A DNA stretch of 64,000 nt from Combretum micranthum. Lineage: Eukaryota; Streptophyta; Magnoliopsida; Myrtales; Combretaceae. The position numbers and the translations under genes were made by a program. The notes below the pieces were generated by a model. The model was not told the DNA's origin. It worked only from the letters and a program-made list of their open reading frames with translations, and did not search any database. Of the stretch, positions 46,446-59,303 are shown in pieces (the first letter of the stretch is position 1; every line of letters begins with the position of its first letter). Location of the stretch: the NCBI GenBank assembly GCA_024138025.1, contig JAMXBD010002230.1:124001-188000 (forward strand), given 5' to 3'.

Positions 46446-47054
46446 TTAGGGCAAATAATCAATAGTAACAGGTCCCAATTCCTGCAACCATTGGACCCCT
46501 AAAACCACATCTGCACCCTGAATAGGAAGCACATAAAAGGAAGCCACAAAGTCCAAACCTTGTATATGAACCACTATGTCTTTACAAAGACCTTCACATG
46601 AAAGTTTCTGACCATTTCCAATCATTACAGAAAATTGAGGAGCAGCATGAATAACTAAACCCAAATGTTTAGCTACTCTATACTGGATGAAATTATGTGT
46701 GCTCCCAGAATCTATTAAAATGGATAAAATCTTATTTTGAATATGGCCTTGAAAACGTAGTGTTCGAGGAATAAAATCCCCATTCAGAGCATGATAACTA
46801 ATTGTACATGATGCATCAGCATTAAACTCAGGTAATTCTTCAACTAATTGAGTAGATAAATCCTCATGCTCATCAGATATATCATCAGTCATCATCAACA
46901 AGAATTTAGCTTTACACCTATGATTCCGATGAAATTTTTCATCACAATTGTAACAAAGACCTTTCTCTCTTCTAGCTTGCATTTCATCAGGTGTAAGTTT
47001 TTTTATAGGTAGGACAGGTTTAGTAGGAACAACTTGTGGCTTAGAAAATTGCAA
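46446..47054 (-). CDS. gag-pro: Zinc knuckle and retropepsin, element N
   Basis: This 202-codon minus frame has a CCHC knuckle, CYNCDEKFHRNHRC, near residues 34-47. The aspartic protease follows, with ILIDSGSTHNFI near residues 110-121 and the ADVVLGVQWL flap-side motif near residues 183-192. It is the C-terminal part of gag plus protease. It is separated from capsid sequence by a frame change near 47003-47054 and ends before the RT entry. Confidence 0.82.
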   Translation of the reverse strand: MQFSKPQVVPTKPVLPIKKLTPDEMQARREKGLCYNCDEKFHRNHRCKAKFLLMMTDDISDEHEDLSTQLVEELPEFNADASCTISYHALNGDFIPRTLRFQGHIQNKILSILIDSGSTHNFIQYRVAKHLGLVIHAAPQFSVMIGNGQKLSCEGLCKDIVVHIQGLDFVASFYVLPIQGADVVLGVQWLQELGPVTIDYLP

Positions 47055-47792
47055 TGAATTAGAAGGATTAGCAGGAACAGAAGATGTATTATAGGTTTAT
47101 AAGAACGAAACTGGTCATTTAGCTTATCTTCATGCATACGAGCTAACCAAATAGCATCCATCATACATTTAGGTTTAGCAATCTGAAGTTCTCGTCTTAA
47201 TGCAGGTTTGAGTCCAGAAATGAAGCAGCTTAAAAGGAATGATTCAGAAAGACCAACCGTACGATTGGAGAGGGACTCAAACTGGGATTGATAAGCAGCC
47301 ACCGTAGAAGTCTGGACCAATTTGGATAGCAAGCCTTGCACATCCTCATATGCCGAAGGACCAAATCGATGAATCAAGGCCTCAGTGAATTTGGACCAAG
47401 AACTCAACTGTTTATTAAGGTACATCCACTTATACCAATTTAGAGCATCACCTTCTAGGGCAAAAGAGACAATTGTAATTCGTTGTTCCTGCTGTACTGA
47501 ATGAAAAAAAAAATTGTTCAACTTTAAAAACCCATCCTAAAACATCCTCCCCTGAAAATTTAGGAATCTCCAGTTTAATTCCCTTTAATAACGAATCCTG
47601 AGTGCAATTTTCTGAAGTAGATGAATCTGGAGATGTCTTATTATTTTGATTATTGGTTGCGGATGTGTGATGCAACTCCAATTGCTCAATCCGAGATCCC
47701 AAAGTTTTAATGTTCTCTTGAATAGCAAGTAGAGTATTCTTAAAAAAATCCATGTCTGTTAATTGTGTAGAAGATCGAGTATCTGGAGCCAT
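47003..47792 (-). pseudogene. gag: gag capsid region, element N, frame-broken
   Basis: A plausible initiator ATG lies at 47792-47790, 33 bases after the 5' LTR, opening a coiled-coil-like N-terminus (LAIQENIKTLGSRIEQLELH). The capsid domain follows (LEIPKFSGEDVLGWVFKVEQFF, then ALNWYKWM, FTEALIHRFGPSAYED). The frame changes in an A-rich run near 47510. Motifs are typical of Ty3/gypsy retrotransposon gag (UBN2/Retrotrans_gag type). Confidence 0.8.
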
Positions 47793-47808
47793 CAGGATCA
47801 AGGAAGGA

Positions 47809-47821
47809 GACGAGAGCACCA
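47809..47821 (-). other. Possible primer-binding site of element N
   Basis: On the minus strand TGGTGCTCTCGTC starts 3 bases after the 5' LTR. It begins with the obligatory TGG, but I cannot name the matching tRNA; it is not the initiator-Met site seen in A and B. Confidence 0.4.
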
Positions 47822-47824
47822 AAA

Positions 47825-48357
47825 TGTTAGACCTGCCTCACGTGCTGTTCACGAGTAAAAGACCCAATAAAATTCTAGTTTTCTCTCTCTACTGCTTAGT
47901 CCTCACTGATTCCTCTCGTGTTCTTGGTAAAACCCTAACCCTAATCCTTTCTCTATTTTTCTTCTGCATGTTACACTAATCTATTTTGTTTTTCTTGGTT
48001 TCGTTGTTTGACAGGAGCACAATGATAAGAGGCCTTTTCGAGTAGGCTACACTCCTAAGATCTGTATTCTGGGGAAGTAAAACTGTCCTTCCTATTTTTT
48101 TGCATTCCCTTTTATAGATCTTGTATTACAACTATCTTAGCTGTACTAAAGCTGTATATGAGCTGTGCTAAATCTATTACATGTGTTTTATACAATTTGT
48201 ATCTGAAAATCTGTTGTACCTAGTCTGTTACAAATGTTTCTACAATATGTAGTTGAGAATCAGTTACAGATTCCTTTACACTGTGTAATCTCTCAACCAG
48301 TTTGGTTGCTGTCGCTGCCTTGTTGAAACACTTGTATTTCCTTTCTGGTTTGTAACA
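47825..48357 (-). repeat. 5' LTR of element N
   Basis: 533 bp, homologous over its whole length to 42903-43445 with many 1-2-base indels and some substitutions. It is flanked by gag on one side and the M LTR on the other. Confidence 0.92.
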
Positions 48358-49803
48358 AAACCTTGTAATGGCAAGACCATTCATGAGTGTTTTCATGTTT
48401 AAGTCCCCATGAACTCTTGCTAGGGACATGAAAATGCTACTACATGAATATCAAGCCATCACAAGAGTAGATCTTGTGTTTAAATAAGTTTTTGTTGGAT
48501 TATCTTCATGTTCATGCATTTAATAGCAGAGTAAAGTAGAGATCTTGTATAAAAATCCATATTTTTGTTTCAAACTCCATTTCATGCATCATAAGTAGTA
48601 GATCTAGCATTAGATGTTCATATTATACTTGACATTCATGATCTCATGAATATTTTGTGTTTTAATGCATTAATGCTCATAAAGGTTTTGTCTTTTATAT
48701 ATAAATATGGTGGTTAGTAGATCTTTAGTTAGATGAGACAAGAAACTTAAAAGAAAAACTTTTGTTTGAAATGTTCAAATAAAAAATTCGTACGACTTCA
48801 AAACCATACTTTAAAAACTCTTTTATCAACTCAAAAACTTGTGTTTTATAGGAAAAATGAAGGGTATAGGTAATAGATATCATTAAGTAATGATTTTTAT
48901 AAGATGAAATGAGATTTGCTAAGAAAAATATGCAAAACAAAGAGTAGAAATAATATAAGAAATTTTGAGTTACCACTCAACTTAAAAAATTCGTAATTTT
49001 GGAGTATTGTCATGAAAACACCTATTTTTCAAACTCAAAATGAAAGTTTTATTCAAGAAATGAAGTCCTTTATAGATAGGTATAATAAAGCCTTAAATTT
49101 TAATGTATTGAACAAGTTTTTCTCAAAGAAATGATTCAAAAACTAATTTTTTCAAAATTCGGATTTTGGAATAACCCCTATTTGAAAACATATTTACAAA
49201 GTGTAAAATGGGAATTTTTATGTAGAAATGAAGGTATTAAGTAATACATATAATGAAGGCTCAATTCTAGCAAAGATAACTAGAAATTCCTAAGTAATAA
49301 TTCCAAAACAAAAGGGATTTATCAAAGTCATGAAACTAGATTTCTTAAGAATATGTATTCTTGGAGTCTTACAAAATAAAGAAATTCTAAAATTTTCTTT
49401 TGGTACATATCATCAAGAGCATGCATACATAAAACTCATAACATGCCATTCATAATAGAAAATCATCAATATTGCATGTATAATTGACCTATAAGGTAGA
49501 AAATTACAAACATTCACAAAACTATTTTTTTTAAATGGATTTTGCTACTGATCATAACTGATCCTACTGTTTCATGACCCAAACATTTACAAAACTTGAA
49601 AATAATATTATAATTGGATAGATCTTTTGAAGTAGGTAGAAATCGATATATAATTTACGAAATTCCGAGTTAAAATGACCAAGTTATGGCCGTTTTAAGT
49701 CGGGACTTCCGCAAATGACAAGAATTACAAATTTACTAGTTTTGATAAATAGTTTGGATTAGTTAAGTGATGAATACTTATTATAGTATTTCTTCCTTTT
49801 TAG

Positions 49804-49873
49804 GTGACCCCGAATTTGACAATTCCCTACCATCGGATTACTATTACTAAAAGATCGGTGATCCAATGGCCGA
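49804..49873 (+). other. 70-nt putative leader exon cassette in M
   Basis: TTTCTTCCTTTTTAG ends at 49803, exactly 70 nt follow ending ATGGCCGA, then GTGAGTAT. Arms CATCGG (49831-49836) and TCGGTG (49855-49860) can form six pairs, two of them G-T wobbles, around an 18-nt loop. Confidence 0.6.
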
Positions 49874-50923
49874 GTGAGTATTACTTCCGATTCCATTAAT
49901 TGAATGTGATTGTAATGATAGTTGCACTAGATATTTGGTAAAGATAAAATTGATATGCATGATGGGGATGAATCAGAATTTTGTATGGTTGTTGTTGATA
50001 TGAGAAATGGAATATAAGAATATCGAAGCCGAGTGATTAACTATTGCTTGTATAGATGAATTAGGATTGACTGTCTGCGTATTGATTAATCACTTAAAGA
50101 ATTGGTATAATTGACTATTGGGAATTGAAAATAAATATGGACTCATTCATATCATAAATGGGGATGGAGCATTAGCATTGGTTGGTTGTCCATGATCCTA
50201 AACGGTGTAAAAGTTGGTTAATTATGATTCATAAACGAATTAATGAGTTAGTTAATCATGATCCACAAATGAAATTATAAGTTGGTTAACCGTGATCCTA
50301 AACGACATATTTGAGTAGTACCACAGTATTCGTTAATCTGCTAACCCGGGATTGAAGGCGAAAGTCCATCCACATATGATTTCCGACTGGTCATATGTTT
50401 GTTGATTCCATATGTTTGATGCATATCAATTGTCTGGCTAATCACTTGTTTGTATGATGTGTTATAAATGTGATCTTGGCATTTCTCACTCACTAAGCTA
50501 GTGTAGCTTACGTCCCTACAGTTCTTGTTTGTTGTAGCACGAGTTCATATGGCTTAGACCGAGGCAACCTACAGCTTAGGTACAGGAGCTAGGTGTTTCC
50601 CCTATAAGTTATATTCAGATTTGTTTAGACTTCCGTAGGAAACCAAGAGACTCTGGATGACTGTAATAGACCTCTACATGATATTCTTTTGCGGGAGAAT
50701 GCCCTTTAGATTTTGTAACTAATTACATATGTGTTTTGATTTATTTTCTAATGCTATTGAATGCCAAATTAAACTCTTGAACTCCATCAGTTCGAGTATT
50801 CTATTGTCGTAAAAGGACGCCTTATATCTATATAAGACTCCCGAAGGACTTAGGTAGTAATTCGTGAGTCTTATATGGTATGTGGCGAACTGTTACGTTT
50901 ATGGTACCTCTTGGGGCGTGACA

Positions 50924-52704
50924 CAACTTGACCGATGCAATGCATGACCAATTTATTTTTGCTTAGGTCAAATTATTCATACATTCTTTAGAGTGACCAA
51001 CCAATATCATACACATAAACAAAACAATAATAGTGCAGTTATCCAATCGATTCATGGTTTCGATATGCTTTGGTATTCTTTAGCATACATACATCAAATC
51101 TCATTATCTATCACATTCCATTCATATCGGTTTTTATCTTATTCCTATAATTCTAATGCAACTAGCTACAAGCACAAACAAGGTAACAAAATAAGAGGAA
51201 AACTCACATGTCCATTGGACTCCGGTCTTTTAATCGTAATAGTCAAGTGGCAATGAATCCTCGAAAGCAAAGTCACCTAAGGAAAGGAATATCCAAATGA
51301 GTATTTCAACTCAAAACTAATCCATTCTATCTCATACAAACTATCAAATTCGTAATTCTCATCCTACATGCGAATTCCAACTTAAAACGACCATAACTTG
51401 GTCATTTTAACTCGGAATTTAGCAAACTATATACCGATTTCTATCTACTTCGAAAGATCTATCTAATTCTAATATCATATTTAAGTTTTGAAAACTTTTA
51501 AGCTTCGAAAAGATCTGATCAGTTCAGATTCAGTAGCGAAATCTAATTTAGAAAATTAATTTTGTGAAAGTTCATGAAGTTTCTACTATCCAAAGCAAGT
51601 ATACATGAAATATGAACAAGTTGCTATCATAAATGATATGTCATGAGATATATATATATATATATGTACATGTTCTTGATGATATTTAATAAAAGAAATT
51701 TTTAGAAAACTTTTTCCTTGTAAGGCTTTATGAAAAATCAAGTTAGAAAGGCTAGTCTTGTATTCTTGACAATTCTCACTTGTTTTTAGAAAAATTCCTT
51801 GATAAAATTTATTTATTCTTGTTAAAATTAAGTCCTCATTATGTATATTCCTTAAGGCCTTTGTTTTTCAATAAAAATTCCCATTTACACTTTGTAAACA
51901 TGTTTTTAAATATGGTTCATCCCAAAATCCGAATTTTGTAAAAATTGTTTTTGTGGTGATTCCTTTAAGTAAACTCATTTGATACTTAGCAAAATTAAGG
52001 CTCAACCATACCTAGCCACTAAGGACTTCATTTCTTTAATAAAACTTCTATTTTGAGTTTGGAAAGTAAGTGTTTTCATGCTATTACTTCATTATTGCGA
52101 ATTTCTTAAAATGACAAGCAACTCAAATTTTCCCATCTCAACTTATTAAAACCATTACTTGATGATATATATGGCCTATACTCGTCATTTTTCATATAAG
52201 CCACAAGTTTTGGAGTTAATAAAAGGGTTTTTAAGGTATGGTCTTGAAACCATCCGAATTTCACAAGGTTAGGATAAAACTCAAATTTTATATTTTGTAA
52301 TCTCTTCCTATTTTGAGAATCTCTATTAGCAGAACTACCATTTACTTATCAAAACCATCTCCTATTGATACCTATTTCGTAAGCCTTTCATTTTTTTAAA
52401 CATATCCTTCATTTTGTGTTGAAAAATGGGTTTTCAAAATTAGTCTTGGTTGAGATCCGAATTTACAAAATTTGTTTTTAGACATATCTTTTGATAAAGT
52501 CTATCTAAACTTATGAAAATTCACCCTTACATATCCTATCTTAAGAGCCTTCCATATCTTGAATAAAAACTTCATTTTTGAGTTGGAAAACATGTTTTTA
52601 AGTTATGCCTTTCTCTAGATCCGAAAATAGAATTTTGTTTTGAAAAATGATCTTTGAAAATCACCTTTGAACCATATAAAATGAAGTCTTGATGGTATAT
52701 ACCC
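50924..52704 (-). repeat. Fragment 3 of minus-strand LTR L
   Basis: L resumes with the second CAACT copy and runs to 52704, where P interrupts it. It is homologous to H 10808-12300 in the same orientation and contains the cassette at 51276-51208. It is AT-rich with no convincing coding. The 87-codon frame at 50993-51256 overlaps the cassette on the wrong strand. Confidence 0.75.
51208..51276 (-). other. 69-nt putative leader exon cassette in L
   Basis: On the minus strand TTCCTTTCCTTAG ends at 51277. The segment ends ATGGACAT before GTGAGTTTTC. The stem is partly lost (CACTTG opposite CCGGAG) although the boundaries are kept. Confidence 0.45.
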
Positions 52705-53299
52705 TGTAAACCCCGGTATTCTCGGTAGTTAAGAAACCCCGGGAATTGGAAGCGAAACCTTAATCCGTCCAGTTTGAGTCTAGTGGAGGAGCTTAGGAAC
52801 CCTAAATCCGGCTTTCCTTCGGTTTCATAATAAAAGAAGTTTTATAAAGTAAACGAAGTGAATTATTGTCCTAAAGTATATTTTAGACCTTGAAAATTTT
52901 AATTCGGGAATTTTTCAATTCCGGGCCTTCCCGAGCTCAATTACGGAAAAGCGAGCCCCGACCACGGATTCAAAAATGTTCCGGAATATTCATTAGAACA
53001 GTAATTTTATAAGGATTCCAAAAATTCAATTTTTAATTTTCCGAGCTATAAAATTACAGTTATAGCTTTTCCCGTGTTTTCGTTACAGCCGGTAAAGTAG
53101 ATGTCTTGTCTACTATTCACAAGTACAACCTACACTACACACTACCCATACCCTATTCTTACATCCTTACAACTACTCATTTCAATTTTCTTTTCCAATG
53201 AATTTTGTCTCTTAATCAATTATCACATTTATTACATTTTAATTAACTAAATCACAAAATATCAAAATTTAAAACACACACACACACACATGAGAAGTG

Positions 53300-53322
53300 C
53301 CCCCCCCCCCCCCCCCCCCCCC
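53300..53322 (+). repeat. Poly-C tract of 23 bases in P
   Basis: An uninterrupted C homopolymer about 65 bases upstream of the TATA box. The same position holds 12 C in the A 5' LTR (28182-28193) and 18 C in the A 3' LTR (38595-38612). Lengths of such runs are also error-prone in assemblies. Confidence 0.85.
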
Positions 53323-54970
53323 TTGTTTTTCCCTCAATTCAATTATTTTTACTCATTTTATTAACTAAAACCCTAATTCATTTCATATATAAAACATATT
53401 TTTCTCTCTCTCTCTTCATTTTACTTGTTTCAAACTTTTAAAAGAGAAAAAACTCTCCTTTTTCCCCATGCATGCGTGAGCCTCCCATCCACCCCCTTCT
53501 CTCACAAATCAACTCAAGACTTCTTCATTTCCTTGGTCTTACATTGGTATGTTGGGTTTAACCTTTGATTCTTCTAATCTTGCAATGGCAAAGCTTATCA
53601 TGTGTGTTTTTCATTTAATCCAATGAGCTCATGCTAGGGACATGAAAACACATGAACAAGAATATCAAGCCATCAAGACATGGATCTAGTGTTTAGATGA
53701 GTTTATGTAAGATATTTTGTTCATGCATGTAAAGTAGAGATCTTGCATATATATTTATGTTATGCATGAAGTTTATGATTCATGCATTATAGTTAGTAGA
53801 TCTAATGGTTAGACATCCACATCTTCATTTACATGTATGTCATAGAGTTATTTTGATTTCCATGCATTGATGATCATAAAAATGTAGTTTGTATGTGTAT
53901 AGAGATGTTAGATAGTAGATCTTCATATATAGGAGGCAAGAACATGAAAAATAAAAGACTTTGTAGGAAATGGTTGTTGGAAATTCGGATGGATTTGGAA
54001 CCTACTTTAAAAAACCACAAATCATTTTTTAAACTCATATTTCACAAGAAAAAGGAAGGTATGTGTAATAGGTATATTGAAAGGAATGATTTCCATAAGA
54101 TTAGATGAGTTTAGACAAGATATAAATGTAAAAAAGTAGTAAAGTTAGAATGAAAAATATTGATTTATGGATGTGTGTAAATTCGTAATTTTGGGTGATG
54201 CCATACCAAACACTAGTATCTAAGCTTAGATGGCATGTTTTATGAGCTATAGAAGTCTTTAGATGATAGATATTTTGGAGCTTCAATTTTGATGCCACTA
54301 AACAAGTTTTCTATAAGGAAAATGCAAGGAAATGAAATTTACAATTCGAATTTTTACAAATAGCTTGTTTAAAAACATGTTTACAAATGAAAATGTGGAT
54401 TTTTATGCATAAAATGAAGGTCATGATTAATATAGCTTTGAGAACTTTTTTTATTTAGAAAAAGTGAATTTCAAGAATAAATCATAGGAACCCTAGGGAA
54501 TGTAAAATTGGGAAGAATGACTTTAAGAATAACCTTTGTGGAATTTTATAACAATTAGGGGTTTCTAAGAGTTCATCATCAAAAATCATCAAGACCATGA
54601 GTTGAATTCATTACATCACATTCATATTAGGAATTCATTCATATACCATCTATAATGAATCATCAACTAGGAACATTTTTATCAAAAGCGAAACAATTTT
54701 TCGAAATTGAGAAAGTGACAAAACAGTACTGATCCACTGTTCGTGACCTTAATGTTTCAAACTTTAAAATAATATTAGAAATAGATAAATCTTTTGAGTA
54801 GATAGAGATCGATATAAAATTTGTGAAATTCCGAGTAAAATGACCAAGTTATAGCCGTTTTTAAGTCGGAGCTTCCGCAAATAGCGAGAATTCCGAATTC
54901 ATCTAGTTTAGATGCATAGCTTGGATTAGTTACATGATGAGAATCTCTTTAGGATATTCTTACTTGGTAG

Positions 54971-55038
54971 TTGATCCCGAGCAAGACGGACACCTTACCG
55001 CTGTTTATTAGTACTAGAAAGACCGGCGTCTAATGGCG
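54971..55038 (+). other. 68-nt putative leader exon cassette in P
   Basis: TTACTTGGTAG ends at 54970 and the donor GTGAGTTTTA starts at 55039. The segment ends ATGGCG, two bases (GA) shorter than usual. Arms CGCTG (54999-55003) and CGGCG (55024-55028) give five pairs including one wobble. Confidence 0.5.
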
Positions 55039-55350
55039 GTGAGTTTTACTTCCACTCTCAATTAATGGACTGTCATTGTAATGTAGTGGCACTAGTTGTG
55101 TAGGCAAGATAAAAATGAGTATGCATGATGGGGTATATGGGAATTATATATATTTGTCTGCTGTTGATGTGTGGAATGTAACTTAAGAAATACCGAAACC
55201 GGGTGTTATGCTATTGACTGATTAGCTAGTATCTTATATTGAATGTCTGTGAATACTTGTTGGTCACCTAAAAGAATTGAACTAATGTATATTCGGCTTC
55301 AATTGTAATTGGATTCATTCATACCACGATGAAGATGGAGCATTGGCATT

Positions 55351-55474
55351 GGTTGGTTTTTCATGATCCATAAAACGAATATATTGGTTAATCGTGATCT
55401 ATTAAACGAATTTGTTGGTTAATCGTGATCCATAAAACGAATTATTGTTTAGTTGACCGTGAGCTTAAACGGCG
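55351..55474 (+). repeat. Diverged tandem array in P
   Basis: About four imperfect units with TTGGTTAATCGTGATC and CATAAAACGAAT cores, equivalent to the 38-bp arrays of A and B. Confidence 0.8.
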
Positions 55475-58110
55475 TCGTACCACAAGATTCGTTAATCTGC
55501 TAACCCGGGATGGAGGGCACAAGTCCATCCACATATGATTTCCGGCTGGTCATATGTTTGCTGAACTCATTTGTTTGTGCATATACTTGCTTGAATAATT
55601 GTTTGAATGAATCGTACTTAATTGTGATATGGAGGTTCTTACTCACTAAGCTAGTTAGCTTACGCCCCCATAGTTTTTTACTTATTGCAGCACGAGTTTA
55701 TCTGGCTTAGACGAGGCAAGCCACAGCACAGGTACCGGAAATAGGAGTTTTGTAAACCCCGGTTTTTCAAGTAGCTAAGATAACCCTAGAACCGGAAACC
55801 AAAACCCTAAACCGGAATAGCTCAAGCCTGGAGTGAGAATTAGGAACCCTAATTCCGGCTTTTCCTCGGTTTCCAATTAATAAACTTTTCTAAGAAAATT
55901 TAATTTTGATTATAGTTCTTGAATACATTTCAAACTAAGAAAATATCTGATTTTGAGAAAATTTCAATTCCGGGTCATCCCGAGACCCATTATAGAAAAA
56001 CGTGCCCCGGAACTAGAAATTCAAAAATATACTTATGAGTACTCATTAGAACCGAAATAAAATAAGGATTTCAAAAATATATTTTTCATAATTTTCCGGT
56101 TTATGAAAAATACAGTTATAGCCTTTTTATTCGTATTTCATTACTACCGGAAATTAAATTGTCTTGTCAACTATTCATTACTATTCATAAAGTACACCTA
56201 CACTACCTAGTCTACCTATTTAGCCTACCCTACAAATCTAACTCTTACCATCAATCACATCTCTTCCATTCTCCATAACTTTTGTCCCTTCAAATTCACT
56301 TTAATGCATGACAAGTGATGTAAATCAAATCAAGGCAAATCAAGTGAGACAAATCAAGTCTTTCCCCCCCCCTTTTCTCTTCAAAACCGGCGCACATGCA
56401 CCCCCCATCCATGCTCCATTTTATTTTTTTTATTTCCTTTTCTTATTCACTTAACCTAATTCAACTTATATATAAACTACCTTATTCTCTCTCTCCTCAT
56501 TCTTCACTTTCCAAATTTTTCTAAAGTGCAAAAGCTCTCTCTTCTCTCCTCTTTTCCCTCTTTGGCCGAAACATTTGAAGCCCCCACACATCCACACAAC
56601 TTCTCATTTTTCTCTTCTATCTTCTATCCATTTCAAGTAAGTTATGATCTACTACTTCCAACTCATAAAACCTTGTTATGGCTAGGTGATTTTTGGTTAT
56701 CTCAACTCCATGTTCCCATGATCTTGTAGTAGGAACAATGAGATAACAACACAAAAATCCCAAACCATTTCATGGTAGATCCATCTTTTAAAGGAGTTTC
56801 CTTATCAAAAGCTTTAACTTTATCCATCAAAAAGTCTTTTAAACAAAGGATCTTTTATAAAAATATGGTTTTTATGTTTAAAACTCATTTAAGCTTTTGA
56901 TAAAGTAGATCCATCATCTTGTTACTCATAGCATGTAGGCATTTATAGTTTCATTATTATTTTGTTCATATGTGCATAAATAGTCTTTAACACTTTTGTC
57001 TTTAGTAAATGACTTTCTTAGTATAGATCTATATATATATGGGTCCATGAGTCAAAAAGAAAAGTACTTTACAAGAAAAAGACTTTTGAAAATTCGGATG
57101 ACTTTGAAAACCAAGGTCAAAAACACTTTTAACAACTTCTAAACTTATATTTTATAAGAGAAATAAGCCTATGGGTAATAGATAATGATTAGTGGTATTT
57201 TCATGAGTCTAAAGGAGTTTTTACTAAAGAAAATGTTGAAAACAAGAGATGAAGTCCATAGGAGTTTTGAGTTAAAAGTTATGAAAAACCAAATTCGTAA
57301 TAATGGATGAAGGGTTAGAAAACACTATTTTTCCAACTTCAAAAATGATATTTTCTTAAATAAATGAAGTCCTTAGGATATAGGTATAATAGATACTTAA
57401 AGTTTCAAGTATAAAATATATTTTTCCTAAAGGAATCAACTTGAAAATGGATTTGTGTAAATTCGGATTTTTGGAAACCCCATAGTAAAAGACCCACTTA
57501 AAAGTTTGTAAATGTAGATTTTATTAAAGAAATAAAGGCCTTAGGATATAACTAATATAGGGGTCAAATATTCTTTAAACAAAATAGAGTTTTCCTAAAG
57601 AAAATCCATACAAAATGTAGATGTGATCAAGTGTAGTAATTTAACTTACTAAGCTTTGAGAGGAAATGGTTTCTAAGGAAAGTTTGTTTTGTAAAATCTT
57701 AAATCTAAAAAGTTATAAGAACATAGACTCATTAAGTTCACATCATGACATTCATGATAGGGAAAATCATTACCATTGCATTTAGCATCATATTATACTT
57801 AGGAATCTCAAATGCATTCATCAAAACCGCATTTTTGGAATCAAGGAACCCGCTGTACAGATCTGATCCCTCAATTCCGAGGCTTAGATATTTTCAAAAC
57901 TTGATTTAAACTTCATATTTGGAAAGCTCTTCCGAAGTAGATAGGAATCGGTATATAATTTGCGAAATTCCGACTTAAAACGACCAAGTTATGGCCATTT
58001 TAAAACGGAACTTCGGAAATGACGCGAATTCCGATTTCACTAAGTTTCCTTAGAGTTTTAGTGTCCTAAGTTGATAGAATACTTATTAGGGTAATTTCTT
58101 ATATGAATAG

Positions 58111-58180
58111 GTGAACCCGTGGACGGTGACGAGTTACCTCCGGATTATTACTACTAGAAGACCGGAGTACCGATGGCGGA
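58111..58180 (+). other. 70-nt putative leader exon cassette in B
   Basis: Same sequence as in A: acceptor ATGAATAG to 58110, 70 nt ending ATGGCGGA, donor GTGAGT at 58181, perfect CTCCGG/CCGGAG stem. Confidence 0.6.
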
Positions 58181-58475
58181 GTGAGTTTTTCTTCCCAATT
58201 CATTTATTGTATGTGCTTGTAAAGTAGTGCACTAGAATGTAGGCAATTGAATGGAATATGAATAATGGGGATTATTGGGAAATTATATGATTGTTGTTGA
58301 TATGAGAAACAAATTAAGAATATCGAAACCGGGTGATAAACTTTGATTGTATAGTTAGCTATGATGGATTGTCTGATAAATTGATTGATCGCCTGAGTAA
58401 ATTGGCTTAATCAACTACTTGAGTAAATGATAATTTGACATGTGCATATCACAAGGGGATGGAGCATGAGCATTT

Positions 58476-58688
58476 GTAGGTTAGTCGTGAACCATAAACG
58501 ACATCGAATAATCGTAGGTTAGTCGTGAACCATAAACGACATCGAATAATCGTAGGTTAGTCGTGAACCATAAACGACATCGAATAATCGTAGGTTAGTC
58601 GTGAACCATAAAACATCGAATAATCGTAGGTTAGTCGTGATCCATAAACGACATCGATAATCGTAGGTTAGCCGTGAGCCATAAACGG
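58476..58688 (+). repeat. 38-bp tandem array in B (5 units plus a diverged one)
   Basis: Five units of the same 38-bp sequence as in A, the fourth with a 3-bp deletion and the fifth with a GTGATCC variant, then the diverged unit. Copy number is five here against four and two in A. Confidence 0.94.
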
Positions 58689-59303
58689 GATATTGTCGTA
58701 CCGCAGGATTCGTTAATCTGCTAACCCGGGATGGAGGGCGCAATTCCATCCACATATGATTTCCGGTTGGTCATATGTATGTTGAACTCATGTGTTTGAT
58801 GCATACACTTGCTTGATTAATAACTTGGTTGAATTGTTGTGATATAAATGTTTTTGTGGGAGATTACACTCACTAAGCTAGTTAGCTTACATCCCTACAG
58901 ACCATTCCTTTTGCAGCTTACGCATTTATGGCTTAGGCGAAGAGACCCGGCTGAACAGGTACAGAAGCTAGGAGTTTTCCCTAGAAGTTATAATTTTTTT
59001 GTATTAGACTTCCATAGAAAACTTCTAAGACTTGGATGACTGTAATGGACCGCTAAATATTCTTTTGCGGGGGAATGCCCCTTAGAATTATGTAATATTT
59101 ATTTATGTTCATGAATTATATCCTATTGCCCATGCATGCCAAATTAAGCTTTTATCTCCATTCGGACTTGTACTCTATTGTGTAAAGGTACGCCTTACAT
59201 CTATATGAGACTTCCGAAAGACTAAGGTGGTAATTCGGGAATCTTATATGGCATGTGGCGGACTGTTACGTTTAGGGTACCCTATGGGGCGTGACAGTTT
59301 AAG

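Larger units (their letters stand above)
42903..48357 (-). mobile_element. Reina-like chromovirus N, minus strand
   Basis: This element of about 5.45 kb has LTRs of 533 bp (47825-48357, its 5' LTR) and 543 bp (42903-43445, its 3' LTR), with TGTTA...TAACA ends. M sequence continues on both sides. Flanks share AAAC (42899-42902 and 48358-48361), or TAAAC with one base lost. The internal region encodes gag, protease, RT, RNase H, integrase and a chromodomain. Short LTRs and compact size fit the Reina lineage. Several frame breaks and a substituted RT catalytic Asp show it is inactive. It is older than A, judging by the LTR differences. Confidence 0.92.
41958..50923 (+). mobile_element. Solo LTR (M), F1 type, interrupted by element N
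   Basis: It starts TGTAAACCTCGG and ends TGGGGCGTGACA, flanked by perfect CAACT duplications (41953-41957 and 50924-50928). No primer site follows, so it is solo. Without nested N (42903-48357) it is about 3.51 kb, the F1 length. It carries a G-quadruplex-prone tract, a TATATATA region near 42707 with a CT-rich patch, the 70-nt cassette, a diverged tandem array (about 50180-50310), and an acceptor-like TTTGTTGTAG (AG at 50536-50537). No coding capacity of its own. Confidence 0.92.
52705..55750 (+). mobile_element. LTR P (F1 type), cut by element B
   Basis: It starts TGTAAACCCCGG at 52705, aligns with M and the other F1 LTRs, and is interrupted at 55750 about 60 bases after its second acceptor-like site (TTATTGCAG, AG at 55689-55690). 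The remaining few hundred bases should lie beyond B, off-window. It has TATATAAAA (53386-53394), a long poly-C tract and a GTATGT donor-like site (53547). Solo or full-length status cannot be decided. Confidence 0.82.
55751..59296 (+). repeat. 5' LTR of element B
   Basis: TGTAAACCCCGG start, GGGGCGTGACA end. It has a TATATATAAA box at 56467-56476, a CT-rich patch, a GTAAGT donor-like site at 56637, the cassette, a longer 38-bp array and a TTTTGCAG acceptor-like site (AG at 58915-58916). Confidence 0.92.

Noticed and set aside
58519..58755. Minus-strand 78-codon repetitive frame (also 30328-30528)
   Set aside because: Simply the reverse reading of the 38-bp tandem array.
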